Under the pieces are notes generated by a model, which saw only the letters and a program-made list of their open reading frames with translations, had not been told where the DNA came from and did no database searches. A stretch of 64,000 bases of DNA from positions 1 through 64,000 of the forward strand of contig NZ_JAJIRO010000004.1 of NCBI RefSeq assembly GCF_025717535.1. Direction: 5' to 3'. Positions 43,679 through 52,503 of the stretch are shown in pieces (positions within the stretch are counted from its first letter, which is position 1; each line of letters starts with the position of its first letter). Both the position numbers and the translations under genes were made by a program. This DNA comes from Paucibacter sp. Y2R2-4. GTDB taxonomy: Bacteria; Pseudomonadota; Gammaproteobacteria; Burkholderiales; Burkholderiaceae_C.

Positions 43679-46494
43679 GCCACCTGCACAAAAAAGAAAG
43701 CCAACACCAGCCCGAGCAAGCGGTGCGCTTTCTGCTGGATGGCGAAGCGATGCTGGCCGAACCCGGTGAGTCCATCTGGCGTGCGGCGAAGCGCCACGGC
43801 GTCGAGATTCCGCATCTGTGTCACCAAGAAGGGCTCAGCCCGGCCGGCAACTGCCGCGCCTGCGTGGTGCAGATCGAAGGCGAACGGGTGCTGGCCGCCT
43901 CTTGCTGCCGCACGCCGCGCCCCAACCAGCACATCCACCTGAAGACCGAGCGGGTCCAGAAAGCCCAGTCCATGGTGCTGGAGCTGCTGGCCGCCAAGGC
44001 GCCCGAGCAAGCGCATACCCGCGCGTCCGAGCTGACGCAATGGTGCGAGACCGGGGGCCTGGGCGCGCCGCGCTTTGCCCGCCACCCCGCTCCACCGGCC
44101 GACCGCAGCCACCCGGCCATCAGCGTGCAGTTGGACGCCTGCATCCAATGCATGCGCTGCGTGCGCGCCTGCCGCGACGAGCAAGTCAACGATGTGTTGG
44201 GCATTGCCGGCTGGGGCCATGACACCCGCATCAGCTTCGATGCCGACGAGGCGCTGGGCGCCAGTTCTTGCGTGGCCTGCGGCGAATGTGTACAGGCCTG
44301 CCCGACCGGCGCGCTGACGCCGGCCAACGGCGCGGCGCTGCAAACAGCCGATGCCGAGGTCGATTCGGTCTGCCCCTTTTGCGGCGTGGGCTGCCAGCTC
44401 AGCTACCGGGTCAAGGACAACAAAATCATCGAAGCCATCGGCCGCGATGGGCCAGCCAACCACGGCCGCCTGTGCGTCAAGGGGCGCTACGGCTACGACT
44501 ATGTGATGAGCGATGAGCGCCTGCGCACGCCGCTGATCCGCCGCAGCGGCGTCGCCAAAGACCCGGCCGACATCGGCCGGGTGCGGCGAGGCGAACTGCC
44601 TTTGAGCGCGCTGTTCCGCGAGGCCTCTTGGGACGAAGCACTGGACTTCGCCGCTGCCGGCCTGGCCCGCTTGCGCGACAGCCATGCGCGCGGCAGCCAA
44701 AGCCCGCTGGCCGGCTTCGGCTCCGCCAAGGGCAGCAATGAAGAAGCCTATTTGTTCCAGAAGCTGGTGCGTCAGGGCTTTGGCAGCAATAACGTGGACC
44801 ACTGCACCCGCTTGTGCCACGCCAGCTCGGTGGCGGCCTTGCTAGAAGGCCTGGGCAGCGGCTCGGTCAGCAATCCGGTGTCGGATGTGCAGCATGCCTC
44901 GCTGATCTTGCTGATTGGCGCCAACCCCAGCTCCAACCATCCGGTGGCGGCCAGCTTCATCAAGAACGCGGTCAAGGACAAGGGCGCCACCTTGATCGTG
45001 GCCGACCCGCGCCGTGCGCCGATGGCGCGCTTCGCCACCCACCACCTGGCCTTCCGGCCCGACACCGATGTCGCGCTGCTGAATGCCTTGCTGCATGTGA
45101 TCATTGCCGAAGGCCTGACCGACCCCGACTTCATCGCCGCGCGGGTCAAAGGTTATGAGGCCTTGAAGGCTGCGGTGGCCGAATGCACGCCGGAGCGCAT
45201 GAGCGAAATCTGCGGCATCGCCCCCGAAGTGCTGCGCGATGTGGCGCGGCGTTATGCGCGCGCGCCCAGCGCCATGATTTTCTGGGGCATGGGCGTGAGC
45301 CAGCATGTGCACGGCACCGACAACGCCCGCTGCCTGATTGCGCTGGCCATGATCACCGGCCAGATCGGCCGGCCTGGCACGGGCTTGCATCCGCTGCGCG
45401 GCCAGAACAATGTGCAAGGCGCATCGGACGCCGGCCTGATCCCGATGATGCTGCCGAACTACCAGCGCGTCGTGCATGCCGAGCTGCGCCAGCATTTCGA
45501 GGCGCTTTGGGCCACGCCGCTGGACCCACAGCCGGGTTTGACGGTGGTGGAGGTCATCCACGCCGCTTATGAGGGTCGCATCAAGGGCATGTTCATCGAG
45601 GGCGAGAACCCCGCCATGTCCGACCCCGATCTGGACCACGCCCGAACCGGTCTGGCGCGGCTGGAGCATCTGGTGGTGCAAGACATTTTTGCCACTGAAA
45701 CCGCACTGCTGGCCGATGTGATCCTGCCGGCTTCGGCGCAGCTAGAGAAATGGGGCAGCTACACCAATACCGACCGCCTGATTCAGCTCGGTCGCCCTGC
45801 GCTGCAGCCGCCAGGGCAGGCGCGTCAAGACCTCTGGATCATCGAGCAACTGGCGCGGCGCATCGGCCTGGGCTGGAGCTACTGGTGCGATGAAGATGGG
45901 CCTGGGCACCGGGCGACCGAAGCGCCGGTGGCGCGCGTCTTTGAGGAAATGCGCTCGGTGATGGCGCCGCTGGCCGGCGTGTCCTGGACGCGCCTCTTGC
46001 GCGAAGAAGCGGTGGTCACGCCCGCACCGCTGGCCGACGAACCCGGCCAATCCATCATTTTTGAGCAGGCCTTCATGACTGCGGATGGCCGCGCCCAGCT
46101 GGTGCCCGCCAGCTTCATGCCCGGCCCAGAGCAGCCGGATCTGGATTACCCGCTGGTGCTGTCCACCGGCCGGGTGCTGGAACATTGGCATACCGGCGCG
46201 ATGACGCGGCGGGCCGAGATGCTGGACGCCTTGTCGCCCACACCGCTGCTGCACATCCACAGCGAAGACGCTGCAGCGCTGCGCCTGCACGAGGGCCAAG
46301 ACATACGCATCCGCTCACGCCATGGCGAGCTGCAAGCGCAGCTGCAGATCAGCCCCGAGGTGAGGCCCGGCCAGGTCTTTCTGCCCTTTTGCTACTGGGA
46401 GGCTGCGGCCAATGTGCTGACCGGCAGCGCACTGGACCCGTGGGGCAAGATCCCCGGCTTCAAGGTCACCGCCGTGCAGGTGGCGGCGATCTAG
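43675..46494 (+). CDS. fdsA: NAD-dependent formate dehydrogenase alpha (molybdenum) subunit
   Basis: A 939-residue catalytic subunit that oxidises formate to CO2 in the cytoplasm. In order: N-terminal [2Fe-2S] domain (GNCRACVVQIEG), two ferredoxin [4Fe-4S] sites (CIQCMRCVRACRDE, CVACGECVQACPTGA), the Mo-domain cluster (CPFCGVGCQLSYRV) and the molybdenum ligand Cys followed by the catalytic His in VDHCTRLCHASSVAA. No selenocysteine is needed. ENPAMSDPD and GSYTNTDRL lie in the cofactor region. The usual fdsC and fdsD genes do not follow; a solute-binding protein gene begins 5 bp later. Confidence 0.95.
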   Translation: MSHLHKKESQHQPEQAVRFLLDGEAMLAEPGESIWRAAKRHGVEIPHLCHQEGLSPAGNCRACVVQIEGERVLAASCCRTPRPNQHIHLKTERVQKAQSMVLELLAAKAPEQAHTRASELTQWCETGGLGAPRFARHPAPPADRSHPAISVQLDACIQCMRCVRACRDEQVNDVLGIAGWGHDTRISFDADEALGASSCVACGECVQACPTGALTPANGAALQTADAEVDSVCPFCGVGCQLSYRVKDNKIIEAIGRDGPANHGRLCVKGRYGYDYVMSDERLRTPLIRRSGVAKDPADIGRVRRGELPLSALFREASWDEALDFAAAGLARLRDSHARGSQSPLAGFGSAKGSNEEAYLFQKLVRQGFGSNNVDHCTRLCHASSVAALLEGLGSGSVSNPVSDVQHASLILLIGANPSSNHPVAASFIKNAVKDKGATLIVADPRRAPMARFATHHLAFRPDTDVALLNALLHVIIAEGLTDPDFIAARVKGYEALKAAVAECTPERMSEICGIAPEVLRDVARRYARAPSAMIFWGMGVSQHVHGTDNARCLIALAMITGQIGRPGTGLHPLRGQNNVQGASDAGLIPMMLPNYQRVVHAELRQHFEALWATPLDPQPGLTVVEVIHAAYEGRIKGMFIEGENPAMSDPDLDHARTGLARLEHLVVQDIFATETALLADVILPASAQLEKWGSYTNTDRLIQLGRPALQPPGQARQDLWIIEQLARRIGLGWSYWCDEDGPGHRATEAPVARVFEEMRSVMAPLAGVSWTRLLREEAVVTPAPLADEPGQSIIFEQAFMTADGRAQLVPASFMPGPEQPDLDYPLVLSTGRVLEHWHTGAMTRRAEMLDALSPTPLLHIHSEDAAALRLHEGQDIRIRSRHGELQAQLQISPEVRPGQVFLPFCYWEAAANVLTGSALDPWGKIPGFKVTAVQVAAI

Positions 46495-46498
46495 CACC

Positions 46499-47419
46499 AT
46501 GAGAAGCCGCAATACAGCCGCGCTAACGCTGGCATTCGCCGGCGCGCTGCTGTTGGCAGCCTTGCAGCCGGCCCGCGCCCAAACCGCCAGCCCTGCCCCC
46601 TTGATCGTGCGGCACGCCTTGGCGCAAGAACAGCACGCCAAGGTGCTGACTTTCGAGCAGGTGGTGTTGCGCTTGCTGCTGGACAAGACCGTCGCTACGC
46701 ACGGCCCTTACCAGTTGCAAGCCACCGAGGTGGTCTCGCAAAACCGCGCGTTCTTGCAGTTAGCGGCGGGCGATCTGGACCTACTCAGCTCCATGACTTC
46801 CAAAGAGCGCGAGGCCCAGGGTTTGCCGGTGCGCGTCTGCCTGTACCGCGGCTTGTTGGGGGTGCGTCTGCCGATTGCTTTGAGCCAGCGGCGGGAACAG
46901 TTCGAGTCCGTCAGCCAACTCTCGCAAGCGCTGGCTCTGCACATCGGCCAGGTGGCCGATTGGCCGGACACCAAGGTTTTGAATGACAACGGCTGGAAGG
47001 TCGAGCGCTTGCCGCGCCTGAACACCTTCCCGGAGATGCTCAAACGCGAGCGCATCGATCTGTTCGCCCTCGGCGCCATCGAGGTCTTCCCGATTGTGGA
47101 CGGCTTGCCCGGCCTGAGCGTGTTGGAGCAATGGGCCATTGCCTACCCATCCGCCTATTACTTTTTCGTCAGCCCGCAGCAGCCGGCTTTGGCCGAGCGC
47201 TTGCGTCGAGGCTGGGACATGGTCTTGGCGGATGGCAGTTTTGATGCCTTGTTCGAGCAATGGATGGGGCCGCAGCTGGCCCGGGCTCGCTTGAACGAAC
47301 GGCGCTGGTTGATCCTGAAGAACCCAGAGTTGCCCGCCACCGCGCCGCTGAGCGATCCGCGCCTGTGGCACCCGCTGGTGCGCAGCCGCTTGATCAACGC
47401 CGCAAGCCCGAGTCCTTGA
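46499..47419 (+). CDS. Periplasmic binding-protein-like protein
   Basis: A 306-residue exported protein with a signal peptide ending near PARAQTA. The mature part has features of family-3 solute-binding proteins: FLQLAAGDLDLLSSM, a hinge near RLNTFPEMLKRERIDLFALG and a terminal VLADGSFDALFEQWMG. Ligand unknown. It starts 5 bp after fdsA, so it is likely co-transcribed with the formate dehydrogenase genes, where fdsC would be expected. No permease gene follows. Confidence 0.72.
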   Translation: MRSRNTAALTLAFAGALLLAALQPARAQTASPAPLIVRHALAQEQHAKVLTFEQVVLRLLLDKTVATHGPYQLQATEVVSQNRAFLQLAAGDLDLLSSMTSKEREAQGLPVRVCLYRGLLGVRLPIALSQRREQFESVSQLSQALALHIGQVADWPDTKVLNDNGWKVERLPRLNTFPEMLKRERIDLFALGAIEVFPIVDGLPGLSVLEQWAIAYPSAYYFFVSPQQPALAERLRRGWDMVLADGSFDALFEQWMGPQLARARLNERRWLILKNPELPATAPLSDPRLWHPLVRSRLINAASPSP

Positions 47420-47453
47420 ACTCGCCTCTCAATCCCTATTCCACAAGGGCACG

Positions 47454-48692
47454 ATGCTTCTCACTTCACTGACACACGCCACCCGATTGCGAATCAGCGG
47501 CCTGCTTGCGGCCGCACTGCTGATGGGCTGCGCCGGCCCGCGCCAAGGCAAGACTGCTTATGCACCGCAGCAAGACCGGGCAGCGGCACAGCAGCGGGCC
47601 GAGGCCTTGGCCGCCGGTGGCTACAGCGGCGCGGCGCAGAACAGCCTGACGCTGTCGATGCAGCAATGGGTGGTCCAAGGCGATCACTTGCCGGTAAGCC
47701 TGGCATTCCCTGGTAGCGGGCAAGCCTTGCCGCTGCTGGTCTATTTGCCCGGCCTGGGTGAGTCCGCCCAGGCCGGCGCCCATTGGCGACATGCCTGGGC
47801 GCGCGCTGGCTATGCGGTGCTGAGTTTGCAAGCACTGGAAAGTGATGCCACGGCCTGGTCCTCGCCCCTGGCTCGCTCCGCCGAGTTCAAGGCCCTGGCG
47901 CAACAACATCAGGCGCCCGAACTGAACGCGGCAAGGCTGCGCGTTTTGCAAGCCGCGCTGCAAGAAGCCCAGGCTCGAGCGCGCGCAGGCGACAGCCTGT
48001 GGTCCCGCGTGAATTTCGAAAACATCGCCGTGGCCGGCTATGACTTGGGCAGCATGACGGCGCTGGCCTGGGCCGATGCCTCGATGGCCCCGGCAATGGC
48101 CAAGCCACGGGCACAGGCGACTCCCTCCAGCGCGCTGCCGCGCCCGCGCGCGCTCTTGCTGCTGAGCCCGCTGAGCGAAGCCGCATGCGCTGGCGAAGCG
48201 CTTGCGGCCGGGCGCCATCCGGGTCTGGGCCTGCCCTTGCTGGCGGTGAGTTCGCGCCGCGACACCGACCCCACCGGCCTGATCGACAACCCAGCGCAGC
48301 GCATCAGCTTCTTCGCCCATTTGCCGGCGACCGGCGACAAGTACTTGCTGCTACTCAACAACAGCAGCCACGCTGCCCTGGCCGGCGCGACCGGCATGGA
48401 AGAAGCGCCCAGCGAGCCCAGCCGGGGGCAAGGCAGCAGCGGAGGACGCGGCTCCCGCAATGCGGGGGGGCAGGGCAACCATCGAGGCGGCGCTCCCGGC
48501 GGCGCCAACATGGCACCGGTGGCGGCACCGCCGCTGCGCGATATGGGCAATCAAGAAGCGGGCGTCGCCATCGAACACAGCAGCATCGCCTTTTTAGACG
48601 CCTATTTGCGCGGCAAGCCTCAAGCGCAAGGCTGGTTGCAAGATCGCCCCTCCGTCTGGTTGGCCGGCATGGCCGAGTGGCGGCTGCGTTAG
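47454..48692 (+). CDS. Alpha/beta-hydrolase-like lipoprotein
   Basis: A 412-residue protein. A signal peptide ends in a lipobox L-M-G-C (Cys at about residue 26), so it is probably lipid-anchored. The fold is that of a dienelactone-hydrolase-like protein: LPLLVYLPGLGESA, AVLSLQALESDA, and a nucleophile-elbow-like AVAGYDLGSMTAL in which the Ser position is Asp. A Gly/Ser/Arg/Asn-rich low-complexity segment (about residues 322-352) interrupts the C-terminal part. Catalytic activity is therefore doubtful. AGGG precedes the ATG. Confidence 0.7.
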   Translation: MLLTSLTHATRLRISGLLAAALLMGCAGPRQGKTAYAPQQDRAAAQQRAEALAAGGYSGAAQNSLTLSMQQWVVQGDHLPVSLAFPGSGQALPLLVYLPGLGESAQAGAHWRHAWARAGYAVLSLQALESDATAWSSPLARSAEFKALAQQHQAPELNAARLRVLQAALQEAQARARAGDSLWSRVNFENIAVAGYDLGSMTALAWADASMAPAMAKPRAQATPSSALPRPRALLLLSPLSEAACAGEALAAGRHPGLGLPLLAVSSRRDTDPTGLIDNPAQRISFFAHLPATGDKYLLLLNNSSHAALAGATGMEEAPSEPSRGQGSSGGRGSRNAGGQGNHRGGAPGGANMAPVAAPPLRDMGNQEAGVAIEHSSIAFLDAYLRGKPQAQGWLQDRPSVWLAGMAEWRLR

Positions 48693-48770
48693 CATCAAGC
48701 CAAGCCTTGATGCTCGCCTCTCGAAGCCTCTTGCGCCGCCTTACTCTCTAAGTCCAACAGGTCCACGCCC

Positions 48771-49064
48771 ATGATTCTCGAAGTTGCAGAAATCCAAATC
48801 CCCGTCGGCCAGAACGCCGCCTTTGAAGCCGCCATCAGGCACGGCATTGAGAGCGTGATCTCGCGCGCCCAAGGCTTTATCAGCGCCAAGGTGCAGCGCG
48901 GCATCGAGTCACCCGAGCGCTACATCCTGCAGATCGAATGGGCAACGCTGGAAGACCACACCGAAGTGTTCCGCGGCGGCCCGCTCTTCCCGGCTTGGCG
49001 CGCCATCGTCGGACCCTTCTTTGCGCAGCCGCCCAGGGTCGAGCATTTCTCCAGCGTGCTTTAA
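48771..49064 (+). CDS. Antibiotic biosynthesis monooxygenase (ABM) domain protein
   Basis: A 97-residue single-domain ferredoxin-like protein: ILEVAEIQIPVGQNAAFEAAI, a central QRGIESPERYILQIEWATLEDHTEVF pattern (with the conserved Ser-Pro-Glu-Arg and Ile-Glu-Trp) and a C-terminal FSSVL. ABM proteins act as small monooxygenases, heme-degrading enzymes or stress proteins; without further context the role is open. Confidence 0.85.
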   Translation: MILEVAEIQIPVGQNAAFEAAIRHGIESVISRAQGFISAKVQRGIESPERYILQIEWATLEDHTEVFRGGPLFPAWRAIVGPFFAQPPRVEHFSSVL

Positions 49065-49065
49065 A

Positions 49066-49098
49066 CAAGGCAGGGCGAGCGCCTTGCTCTTGCCCTGC
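49066..49098 (+). repeat. Two overlapping, mutually exclusive hairpins before the acyl-CoA synthetase gene
   Basis: CAAGGC (49066-49071) can pair with GCCTTG (49081-49086), and GCAGGGC (49070-49076) with GCCCTGC (49092-49098). The arms share bases, so only one forms at a time. No T tract. Confidence 0.3.
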
Positions 49099-49162
49099 GT
49101 CAAGCGCACTGCGGGGCGCTCGCCCTAGACTGCCAGCAGCCCAGCCAGCAAAAAAGGACGCC

Positions 49163-51862
49163 ATGGACAAGCATTACCTGACCCCCTTGTTCACCCCCGA
49201 ATCCATCGTGGTGTTCGCCGGGTCGGCCGAGGGCGAGCATCCCTCCGAGGCGCAAAGTGTTCAAGCCCGAGCCCTGCAGCAGGCGCTCGGCGCGCAGGCT
49301 TTCAGCGGCAATCTGCGCTATCTGGACATCCACACCACCGGCACTCTGGCCGATCTGGCCCAGGCCCGCGCCGACTTGGCCATCATCGCCCTACCGCCGC
49401 AGGACATGGCGGCCGCGCTGGAGATCGCCGGCCGCATGACTTGCCGAGCCGCGCTGCTGATCAGCAGTGGTGTGTCGGCCGAGCAAGCCGCCGGTCTGAA
49501 GCGAATTGCCAAACGCGAGGGCATGTTGCTGCTGGGGCCTAACAGCCTGGGCCTGCAGCGCCCAGCGCTGCAGCTCAACGCCAGCGTGGCCGGTGAGCTG
49601 GCCACGGTCGGGCCCTTGGCCTTGGTGTCGCAGTCGGGCGCCTTGACCGCGTCGATGCTGGACTGGGCGCGCAGCAATGCGGTGGGCTTCTCTTCCGTCG
49701 TCTCACTGGGGCCCAACACCGCGGTGGACATTGCCCAGGTCTTGGACTTCCTCGCCCACGACGCCCAAACGCAAAGCATCATCGTCTACCTGGAAGGCAT
49801 CTCCAACGCGCGCCGCTTCATGAGTGCGCTGCGCTCGGCCGCCAATGCCAAGCCGGTGGTGGTCTTGAAAGCGGGCCGCAAGCCCGCCGGCAATGCCGCT
49901 GCACAGACCCATAGCGGCGCCATCGTCGGCAGCGACGAGGTGTTTGACTCTGCGCTGCGCCGCGCCGGTGCGGTTCGGGTTAGATCGTTCGTCGAGTTAT
50001 TTTCTGCCGCCAAATGCCTGGCCTCGCGCTACCGCCCGGTGGGCAAGCGTCTCGCCATCGTCACCAATGGCGGCGGCCCCGGCGTGCTGGCCGCGGACTG
50101 GATCAATGAAATTGCGCTGCAGTTGGGCACACTCTCGGCCGAAGTGGCCGCCACGCTGAAGCCCAAGCTGCCCGAACTGGCCAACTTGACGGACTTGATC
50201 GACCTGTCCGAGGACGCCGACGGCAGCCATTTCCAAGCCGCCATCGAAGCCGCCGGCCGCGAGCCGCAGATCGACGGCGTGCTGGCCATCTACTCGCCCA
50301 AGCTGGGTGCCGACACCAAGGGCGTGGCGCGCGCGCTAGCCGAAATGAAGCGCAGCCTGAGCAAGCCGCTGCTGGCCTGCTGGATGGGCGACGCCTCGGT
50401 GGGCGAGGCCCGGCAATTGCTCAATGAGGCCTCGATTCCGAGCTTTCGCACGCCCGAGGCGGCGGTCGGCGCCTTCGGCAATATCTCGGCCTTCTACCAA
50501 AACCAAAGGTTGCTGCAGCAAACCCCGCCGCCGCTGTCGGCCCTGGCCAAACCCGATATCGAAGCGGCACGACTCGTGATCGAAGGCGTTTTGGCCGAGC
50601 GCCGCAAGGTCTTGACCGAGATGGAGTCCAAGACCTTGCTCTCGGCCTTTCAAATTCCGGTCACCCACACCATCCTGGCCCGCAGCGCCAATGAGGCCAT
50701 GATGACGGCCACCCAACTGGGCTACCCGGTGGCGCTGAAGATCGACTCACCCGACATCAGCCACAAGTCCGATGTGCAAGGCGTGGTGCTGGGCCTGACC
50801 CATGGTGCGGCCGTCAAAGAGGCCTATACCGAAATGATGGAACGGGTCAGCCGCCTGCAGCCGCAAGCGCGCATCCTGGGCGTCACGGTGCAGAAGATGG
50901 CCGCCGCGCGGCGTGGCCGCGAGGTCTCGGTCGGACTGGTCACCGACGACCCCTTCGGCCCCGTCGTGGTGTTTGGAGCGGGCGGCACCATGATCGAGCT
51001 GATCAATGACCGCGCGATGGAGCTGCCGCCGCTGAACCAATACCTGGCGCGCCGCTTGATCGAGCGCTCGCGCGTGGCTGAAACGCTGGGCGAATGGCGT
51101 GGTGCCAGTGCGGTGGACATGGACGCGCTGGAGCAGGTGCTGCTGCGCGTGTCTGAAATGGTGTGCGAGCTGCCGCAGCTGCGCGAGATGGACATCAACC
51201 CCATCATCGTGGACGAATCCGGCGCGGTGGCGGTAGATGCGCGCATCGTCATCGATACCGCGCCGCTGTCCATAGGCCCGGGTTCGCAGCGCTACGGCCA
51301 CCTGGCCATCCTGCCCTATCCGGCGCGGCATGAGCAGCTCTTCCCGATGCGCGGCGGCGGCGAGTATGTGGTGCGACCGATCCGGCCCGATGATGCGCAG
51401 ATGCTGCAAGAGCTGGTGCACCGACTCTCACCCGAGAGCCGCTACTTCCGCTTCATCTCCTCGATGACCGAGTTGCCGCCGGCCTTGTTGGCGCGCTTCA
51501 GCTTGATCGACTACGACCGCGAGATGGCCTTGGTGGCAGTCTACAAGGAGCGCAGCGCTGCGGACGATGGCGAGATCATCGAGACCGAGCGCATCATCGG
51601 CGTATCGCGCTACATCACCAATCCAGACCAGAGCAGCTGTGAGTTCTCTCTGGTGGTGGCCGATGACTTCAGCGGCAAGGGCCTGGGTTCGCGGCTGATG
51701 GACAGCATCATGGAAGTGGCGCGCGAGAAAGGCTTGAGCGAGATCAATGGCATCGTGCTCACCAAGAACCCTGGCATGTTGCGGCTTATGAAAAGCTTGG
51801 GATTTGCCATCAAGCCTTTTGACGAAGACCCCGACTTCAAATGGGTGACTCACCCTTTGTGA
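49163..51862 (+). CDS. ADP-forming acyl-CoA synthetase/GNAT fusion (Pat/PatZ-like)
   Basis: An 899-residue protein. CoA-binding and ligase domains of the NDP-forming acetyl-CoA ligase type (residues about 10-470; GPNSLGL, TNGGGPGVLAAD), an ATP-grasp domain (about 490-700; GYPVALKIDSPDISHKSD) and a C-terminal GNAT acetyltransferase (about 725-895; RPDDAQMLQELV, GKGLGSRLMD). It resembles Pat/PatZ lysine acetyltransferases that shut down acetyl-CoA synthetase. The phospho-His segment of true ligases appears kept (THSGAIVGSDEV), so some ligase activity is possible. A weak AGGA lies before the ATG at 49163; the frame upstream is not family-like. Confidence 0.92.
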   Translation: MDKHYLTPLFTPESIVVFAGSAEGEHPSEAQSVQARALQQALGAQAFSGNLRYLDIHTTGTLADLAQARADLAIIALPPQDMAAALEIAGRMTCRAALLISSGVSAEQAAGLKRIAKREGMLLLGPNSLGLQRPALQLNASVAGELATVGPLALVSQSGALTASMLDWARSNAVGFSSVVSLGPNTAVDIAQVLDFLAHDAQTQSIIVYLEGISNARRFMSALRSAANAKPVVVLKAGRKPAGNAAAQTHSGAIVGSDEVFDSALRRAGAVRVRSFVELFSAAKCLASRYRPVGKRLAIVTNGGGPGVLAADWINEIALQLGTLSAEVAATLKPKLPELANLTDLIDLSEDADGSHFQAAIEAAGREPQIDGVLAIYSPKLGADTKGVARALAEMKRSLSKPLLACWMGDASVGEARQLLNEASIPSFRTPEAAVGAFGNISAFYQNQRLLQQTPPPLSALAKPDIEAARLVIEGVLAERRKVLTEMESKTLLSAFQIPVTHTILARSANEAMMTATQLGYPVALKIDSPDISHKSDVQGVVLGLTHGAAVKEAYTEMMERVSRLQPQARILGVTVQKMAAARRGREVSVGLVTDDPFGPVVVFGAGGTMIELINDRAMELPPLNQYLARRLIERSRVAETLGEWRGASAVDMDALEQVLLRVSEMVCELPQLREMDINPIIVDESGAVAVDARIVIDTAPLSIGPGSQRYGHLAILPYPARHEQLFPMRGGGEYVVRPIRPDDAQMLQELVHRLSPESRYFRFISSMTELPPALLARFSLIDYDREMALVAVYKERSAADDGEIIETERIIGVSRYITNPDQSSCEFSLVVADDFSGKGLGSRLMDSIMEVAREKGLSEINGIVLTKNPGMLRLMKSLGFAIKPFDEDPDFKWVTHPL

Positions 51863-51895
51863 GCCAAGCTTGAGCCCAGCGACGAATGGGCAAAG

Positions 51896-51932
51896 AAAAA
51901 CGGCCGGTCACCGCGAGGTGCCGGCCGTTTTT
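51896..51932. terminator. Bidirectional terminator between the synthetase and HU genes
   Basis: Stem CGGCCGG/CCGGCCG extended by CACC/GGTG with one bulged base and a GCGA loop, flanked by five A and five T. It can end both converging transcripts. Confidence 0.9.
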
Positions 51933-51949
51933 ATGTCCAGCTGGACTGA

Positions 51950-52306
51950 TTACTTCTTGGCCTTCTTGGCGGCCGGCTTGGCAGCAGGCTTGGCGGCAGG
52001 CGCAGCCTTGGCGGCCTTGCGAGCAGCAGCCTTGGGGTCCACAGCAGCCTTGAAGCCAGCGCCAGGCGTGAACTTCGGCAGCTTGGCCGCGGCGATCTTG
52101 ATCTTGTCGCCGGTGCTGGGGTTCACGCCGGTGCGAGCGGCACGGGCGTGCTGCTTGAAGGAACCAAAGCCGGGAATCGACACGGCGCCGCCCTTCTTGA
52201 CGGTGGAAACCACGGCGTCAAGCAGGGTCTCAAGAATGCGGCCGGCTTCGGCCTTGGTCAGCTCGTGCTTGGCGGCCAGATGTGCGATCAGTTCGGTTTT
52301 ATTCAT
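51950..52306 (-). CDS. HU-family DNA-binding protein with Ala/Lys/Pro tail
   Basis: A 118-residue nucleoid protein. Residues 1-90 are an HU/IHF fold (MNKTELIAHLAAKHELTKAEA, VSIPGFGSFKQHARAARTGVNP); the last 30 or so residues are an Ala-Lys-Pro tail resembling histone H1 tails, as in several Burkholderiales HU proteins. The tail probably adds non-specific DNA binding. ATG 52306 gives the canonical N-terminus. GGA lies just before the ATG; a longer frame to 52339 is rejected. Confidence 0.95.
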   Translation of the reverse strand: MNKTELIAHLAAKHELTKAEAGRILETLLDAVVSTVKKGGAVSIPGFGSFKQHARAARTGVNPSTGDKIKIAAAKLPKFTPGAGFKAAVDPKAAARKAAKAAPAAKPAAKPAAKKAKK

Positions 52307-52503
52307 TCCAGGGTCTCGTCTGAGGTTTAGCCCGACCATCTCGGGCGGCGCTATTTTGACCTGAATCGCCCCGATAGCCGATGACGACTTGCTAAAAAAG
52401 GATCAGCGCGCTGCAGAAATATTGCCAAAAACATCTTCAGACACCTAGGAACGTGGCGATCAAGTAAGCTTGACGCCGCCAAATCCCCTCCAACAAGGGA
52501 TCC

